From Leucaena leucocephala (Eukaryota > Streptophyta > Magnoliopsida > Fabales > Fabaceae), in contig CM073537.1 in assembly GCA_037074615.1 (NCBI GenBank), positions 18,929,989 to 18,993,988 on the forward strand: DNA of 64,000 nt, written 5' to 3'. This document shows positions 59,162-64,000 of the stretch, piece after piece. The notes below the pieces were generated by a model. It ran no database searches. It was not told where the DNA came from and saw nothing but the letters and a program-made list of their open reading frames with translations. Numbering within the stretch: position 1 is the stretch's first letter; every line of letters begins with the position of its first letter. Made by a program: the position numbers and the translations under genes.

Positions 59162-62100
59162 TTATTGTGAAGCATGAAACCCCTGTAACATAATCAGGGA
59201 GAACTAAAATTAGAATACAGGGAGAATGTACTTTTAGTCAACCACTGTAAAGTGAATCTAAATTTCATACCTGTTGCAATAGCGCAGGGTCACCACCTGA
59301 TGTCTGCGATTGGATTTGACCAACTTCCTGAAAAAGAAAATATTATGATACTTTCTATAAAATGGAAACACTGAACATTGAATATTATGATGCTTTCTAT
59401 AAAATGCCTTGTAGAACACAACAAAGAGACAATATAATTCTCATTAAGCAAATGCTTTCTTCAAAAGCCATACAGAGGCTAACATGTTACCTTAAACATT
59501 TTGATGGCTTGTAAATCCATGCGCCTGATACTAGAAATCCGGAAACAATGTCAACATAACAGAATCTTCTTTCAACACCACAATGAAAGAATTCATAGTG
59601 ACACTTACAGAAGATAAAGAAGGCTTCTGTATCTGTTGCTGGTGGAGAATCTGAACCTGACCTTGAGGCAGCACCTGTTGCGACTGGGGAGCTGTCAGGG
59701 CAGATAATGCTGGTGGTTGTAACTGAGGTTGATACATGTGAGAAATTGGCATTTGCTGTTGCTTTTGCCTTTCAGATAATGCTAACTCCTCTGGTTTATC
59801 CCACTATAAGTTCATTTAATAAAAGATAAATAGCATGAAAAAAGAAACATGAAGGCGACTCAAAAATTCTCACCCGACTTTCCCCAGTGACCCTATTATC
59901 GTAATATTCCTGGCCCTCAGGAGATATACGCTCTGTCCAAACGCATTTTGAAAGAGCCATGTTCTGGTTTATTGTAGGTGTAGCAGAAGCAGATGCAAAT
60001 GAACATCTGTGGCTGCTGCAGCAGTGGGAATACTGGTCACTGCCTGTGGTACAGTCACAGCCCATTGAGACTGCATGACACACATGAATCCGTTCAGTAA
60101 ATCATGCCAGACTATGATATTTATTCAGTGAATCATGATCCTACGAGTGATAACATAAAGTACCTGCTTTTTAGCAGCTTCTGCATTTTGCTGCAATGCT
60201 AAATCTTGACTAGATGGTTGCGTCATTTGTACTTGTTCAATCTGGGAAATGGTCTGCTGAAATGAATTAAAGCTTGCTTGCAAAATCTGAGCTTGTTGCG
60301 ACCACATCTGAGTCAACTGAGATGGGGACTGCTGAAGAGGCTGAAGTGGCTGCTGCTGCTGCAACGCGGTGGGAAGTTGCTGCTGGTTTGCAGCATTTAC
60401 AGCTTTATTACATTGCCAGCTGATATCAAGAGGCCTCTGAGGCATTGCAGCAGATGGAACATTCTGTTGAGTTTGACGATGGGAAGCTGGTAACTGTCCA
60501 CTTATGCCAGGTACCTGCTGTGAAGGAAGAGGCTCCCCTGACAAAAACGGTTGAGGCTGACCAACCTGGCTAACTGATGAAAGAGACATTGGCTTCTGTA
60601 AGTAGGTCATTGAAGCTTGAGGGTACGAATGGAGGGGAAGGAGGCAGGTCCTGAGACGAATGCACAGGTTTCCGCAATGATAATATTTGTTGGCTAGCAG
60701 GTGGAAGTTGTGAAATTGCTGGGTTCAAATTCTGAAAGCAATAATAATGTTACCAATATGTTTCATGCAGGGAAGGAAGAAATGAAGACAAATAATCTTC
60801 AACTACCCTAAGTCATCTAAGAACAGTAAGCAATAGATATGGCTGGTAAATAATTAAGTAAATGCAAAACCAGTGATTTAGTTAGTGACTGAATAGACGT
60901 GTATCTGCAATAGCACATGTCTGTCCGCAGATAGAAGCAACTGTTTAACTGCCATCATTATTCTTATCAAATTAGTTAAAAACAATGGTATTGTTTATGC
61001 TCAGATTGTCAGATTAGCTAAGCTGCCTGATGGTCTGCTAACAATAACCAGCAAGAAGTAAATGCAAAACTTAAGAGAAGAAAATCACAAGACACATACC
61101 ATATCATACTTACTGGATTCATAGGCATTGCAGGGACGCTAGATCTTGGAAGCAGTGAAGACACTACACCATGAGGACCACAATGAGAGGATGGTACCGT
61201 ATTCGGCAGATGCATAGGATGCCAAGCATTAGGAGGAGGGATAAGATCACCCATAGGTTCATTAACATAGGATGGAGGACTGTAAAAATTGACAATATAT
61301 AGCGCTAAATGCCAGCACAAGGGGATGGTGATAAGGGCACCATTCATAGACACCAGGTAAAAAAACATAGAAGGGGGAAGTAGGATACCGTTGGTCTGGT
61401 GCGTCAAATCTAGGACCAAATCCTGGACAGGGAAAAGCCGGACCCCTAAAGCAAGCCAAACAACAATATATGAACCCAAAAATAGAGATCAAGAAATAGC
61501 ATGCATTTAAAACATATATAAAACACAAGAAATTATTAATTAATGAAGGTAGATTCTGATTTCATAATTTAATAAAGACTTTTCTTCCTTATTTCTCTCT
61601 ACCTATCTTGGATCCTATCAAAGTTGCTGTGATCAAGAAGAATTTAATCCGTTCTTTCACCCCGTTTATAACTTTGCATGACCAATGAGACTTTTTCTGA
61701 CTTATTGCAATTCTCATACCCTACATTTGGGCTGGGCTGGACCACTGGACCAGCTAGCCCACAAACCAACCATAATTTATTGTGTTCATATTGTCATTAA
61801 GATTTAAGAAAAAATTAAAAATTGGAAAAAAAAGGCTTGAACATGACTTCATTCACATCATGGGCACAAGCCAACAGAGTCAAATCTGAACAGTCAAAAC
61901 TGTGTTGAATCTAATAGAATTCATATGGATTATGTTCTTAAAGATATTTTTAAGATTTCATACCTTGAGTCTCCTTGCCGATGTTTCTTTGGATTAGCAA
62001 ATTGGACAGTTAATGGTAGATCACAACCCTATCCAGAAAAATAGATGATAAGCATAATGTTTCCACAAGGACAATTTTGCAACAATAAAGATGAAACCTT

Positions 62101-63570
62101 TCTTACTCTCATTGTATAAATTCCATTAAGTGCCTTTATAGCTTCCAGTGCCATATTTCTACAAGAGTACTTAACAAAACCGTATCCTTCAATCAAGAGG
62201 GGAAAAATATATTACTGTTCAGTATTTCAGCTACGCAAACACACAGGAAAATCCAAAACTATCATGTTGAAGGGGGAAAAAAGAACAAGTGCATCAATCT
62301 GTAAGCCATGATTTTTGAACACAATACCCGCTCCAACCCGAAAAGAAAAACAAATACAAGATCTAGCTGACATTCACAGGTTTCTGGCTAAGATCTCAGT
62401 GATAGGGGACAAACCACGGCTTTGCTCCATCTCATCACAGATGATATATGCAAATTCAAGCTGTCCATATTTTGAGAAAATCTGTTGCAACATGCATCAT
62501 TCATTAGTTTCATGCTCTCAAACTATCAGTAACAGTAAGCATAACATTATTTTGAAAAGAAATTAAACATGAAATATTAACATTTAATATCATAAAGACC
62601 CATCAATTCCCTTGGGCCGAATTGCCAAAGTTTCCAGTTGGCTAGACAAGACAAATAATTGGCCCACTAAATATACTTGTATGCCAAGGGTAGACAAAAG
62701 TTTGTAATGAAAACATTGTTGGTGCCTTTAACATACTTCCTCTACCGTAGCCTGTTTGTTCAAAGAGCCCACATATAATTTGTACCCAGCTGCACCTATT
62801 ATATAGCAAAAAGTTCACAGCAAAATGGAACAGTCAATACACGGAGAAGGCTCACATTAAAAGTATGTTTTGATGAATGCATCACTGCCCGCTTGTTTTG
62901 TTCAGGTTATATAGTCGTTCCAACTGTGAACTGATACGTATATTTTACTAGAGCTGCATAACTCTTTGGTGGAAATAGTTTGTCTACTACAACTGGCATC
63001 AGATTAAATGCATACAAGAAAACTAAAAAAAAAAACACAATTTCAAGAATCTGCACTCTGCAGTTCAACAAAAAAAAAGTGATAGACAAGTTCACATCAA
63101 CACGGAACACTTGTTTAATGCCTGTGATCAGGAATTACAACATACTTTTATGCTCCTTCACAATCCTTCCAAAATTTCATGAGACTCCTTATGCCCAACT
63201 CCCCATCAGATAATTCTTGAAGAGGCATTTCAATTTTGTATTAAAAAAAAAGTTATAAAGCAAAAGAGCATATAACCATTTGAAAATGCATATACTATAC
63301 AAATGATGGCAAGGACTTAAAAAATATAAGGCATTGATTAGCACGAAAATTTACCAAGACGTTTTCGTCCACCATCAGCATATCTCACTTGGATTGGACC
63401 CTCACCCTAAAAGGTAATCAAGTTTTAACAAAGAAACAAAAAAAATGTATTACATGTAGTATTTAGCATCAAAAGAACACAGTTCACTCCAGGAAGAGTA
63501 TGTTGATCATGCAATGCTCTAATTGCCTGATCAGCTTCTTCTGAAGTAGCATACTTAATGAAACAATAAC
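59162..63570 (-). CDS. FCA: FCA-like RNA-binding protein (RRM + WW), 3' part, with frame damage
   Basis: Fourteen exons are read on the minus strand: 63488-63570, 63355-63406, 62737-62789, 62415-62481, 62107-62186, 61964-62028, 61389-61445, 61114-61279, 60164-60731, 59874-60070, 59609-59803, 59491-59524, 59271-59327 and 59162-59182. They encode the end of RRM1 (GYCFIKYATSEEADQAIRAL), all of RRM2 (RNP2 LYVGSL, RNP1 RGYGFVKY), a glutamine/proline-rich region and a WW domain (CVWTERISPEG, EYYDN, then WDKPEE). The first exons lie beyond the window. FCA promotes flowering by alternative 3' processing of antisense RNA at FLC. The frame is broken: one extra base at about 60634-60637, one missing base near 60001, and one extra base with a TAA at 59492-59494. 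As sequenced, the product would end soon after RRM2. This may be a decaying copy or assembly error. Confidence 0.88.
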
Positions 63571-64000
63571 CTGCACAAGCAAGAAGTTATATATTCATTC
63601 CTTCAATTTTCAAACACCCTTTCCACAGATGGATGTCAATATTAATGAGCCATTTGATCAGAGACTACAGTAACTTTAGAAAGTTATTCTTCACACAGTT
63701 TCATCAAACAAATGAGATCAATTCATTATATATATATATGTAACAACTATTTTGACAGGTTCCAACGGAGAAAAGTTAATAAAGGGTTACAATATAATAA
63801 CAAACAGAGAGTGCCTTTGCAGAGAATATCAATAAAAAATAACAAAAACACAGGGCTAAGCCTTCGGAGACAAAAAGATCTTTTTTTTTTAAAGGGGACA
63901 AAAGGCTTCATTAATATAAAACGTAGATACAACCAAGTTCAGAAATAAACAAAGGATACAGAACTACGAAAAGAAGATCTTAAATAAGTAAAGAGACCAA
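63571..64000 (-). other. Intron of the FCA-like gene
   Basis: The sequence upstream of the exon at 63488-63570 shows the acceptor (CTTGTGCAG on the minus strand) and then AT-rich intronic DNA to the window edge. Frames within it (63712-63948 and its complement) have no domain. In Arabidopsis a long FCA intron hosts regulated early polyadenylation; whether this is the same intron cannot be told here. Confidence 0.6.

Noticed and set aside
62980..63213. Plus-strand frames within FCA introns
   Set aside because: They lie in introns of the minus-strand gene and lack any domain or splice support.
1..64000. CRISPR arrays, bacterial operons, organellar or rRNA/tRNA genes
   Set aside because: No regular spaced repeats, no operon structure, and tRNA-like boxes occur only within SINEs.

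Overview
This is a 64 kb piece of plant nuclear DNA, almost certainly from a dicot. The signs are spliced genes with GT-AG introns, AT-rich spacers full of (TA)n tracts, a WRKY factor, an atypical plant bHLH, an FCA-type flowering-time gene, an ECA1-type reproductive cysteine-rich protein, a Ty1/copia retrotransposon primed by initiator tRNA-Met, and tRNA-derived SINEs. I could not fix the species.

Layout. 1-4543 (+): the 3' eleven exons of a large single-pass membrane protein that resembles, from memory, the Arabidopsis exine-formation protein At5g58100. 4921-11428 (-): a Ty1/copia element with two 476-bp LTRs, a TAGGC target duplication, three in-frame stops and an unusually long 2.4 kb leader. 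12888-13409 (+): a calmodulin-like EF-hand protein. 15750-15890 (-): a 46-residue putative secreted peptide. 18818-19882 (+): an unidentified tail-anchored protein with a GC-AG intron. 27482-28123 (+): an AIF/bHLH147-150-type HLH protein. 37730/37760-38098 (+): an ECA1/prolamin-like secreted protein whose expected ATG reads ACG. 39989-42387 (+): a decayed prefoldin subunit 3 gene followed by a second unidentified gene relic. 52264-53776 (+): a group IIc WRKY factor in three exons. 59162-63570 (-): the 3' fourteen exons of an FCA-like RNA-binding protein, with RRM exons intact but the C-terminal half carrying three apparent single-base indels.

The spacers are mostly repeat debris. They hold one SINE family (four copies, three with target duplications), a second dispersed repeat family of at least four copies, two large foldback elements (14.1-14.8 and 17.1-18.2 kb), several MITE-like elements and many (TA)n tracts. 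Two spacer islands with higher GC (47.94-48.38 and 50.64-51.01 kb) stand out. The genes are unrelated single transcription units; nothing suggests a cluster acting in one pathway. The points most worth a second look are the FCA-like gene, the 46-residue peptide, the ACG start, the twin perfect hairpins at 20.0 kb, the oddly structured retrotransposon leader, and two phase-matched exon-like islands at 25.1 and 26.2 kb.
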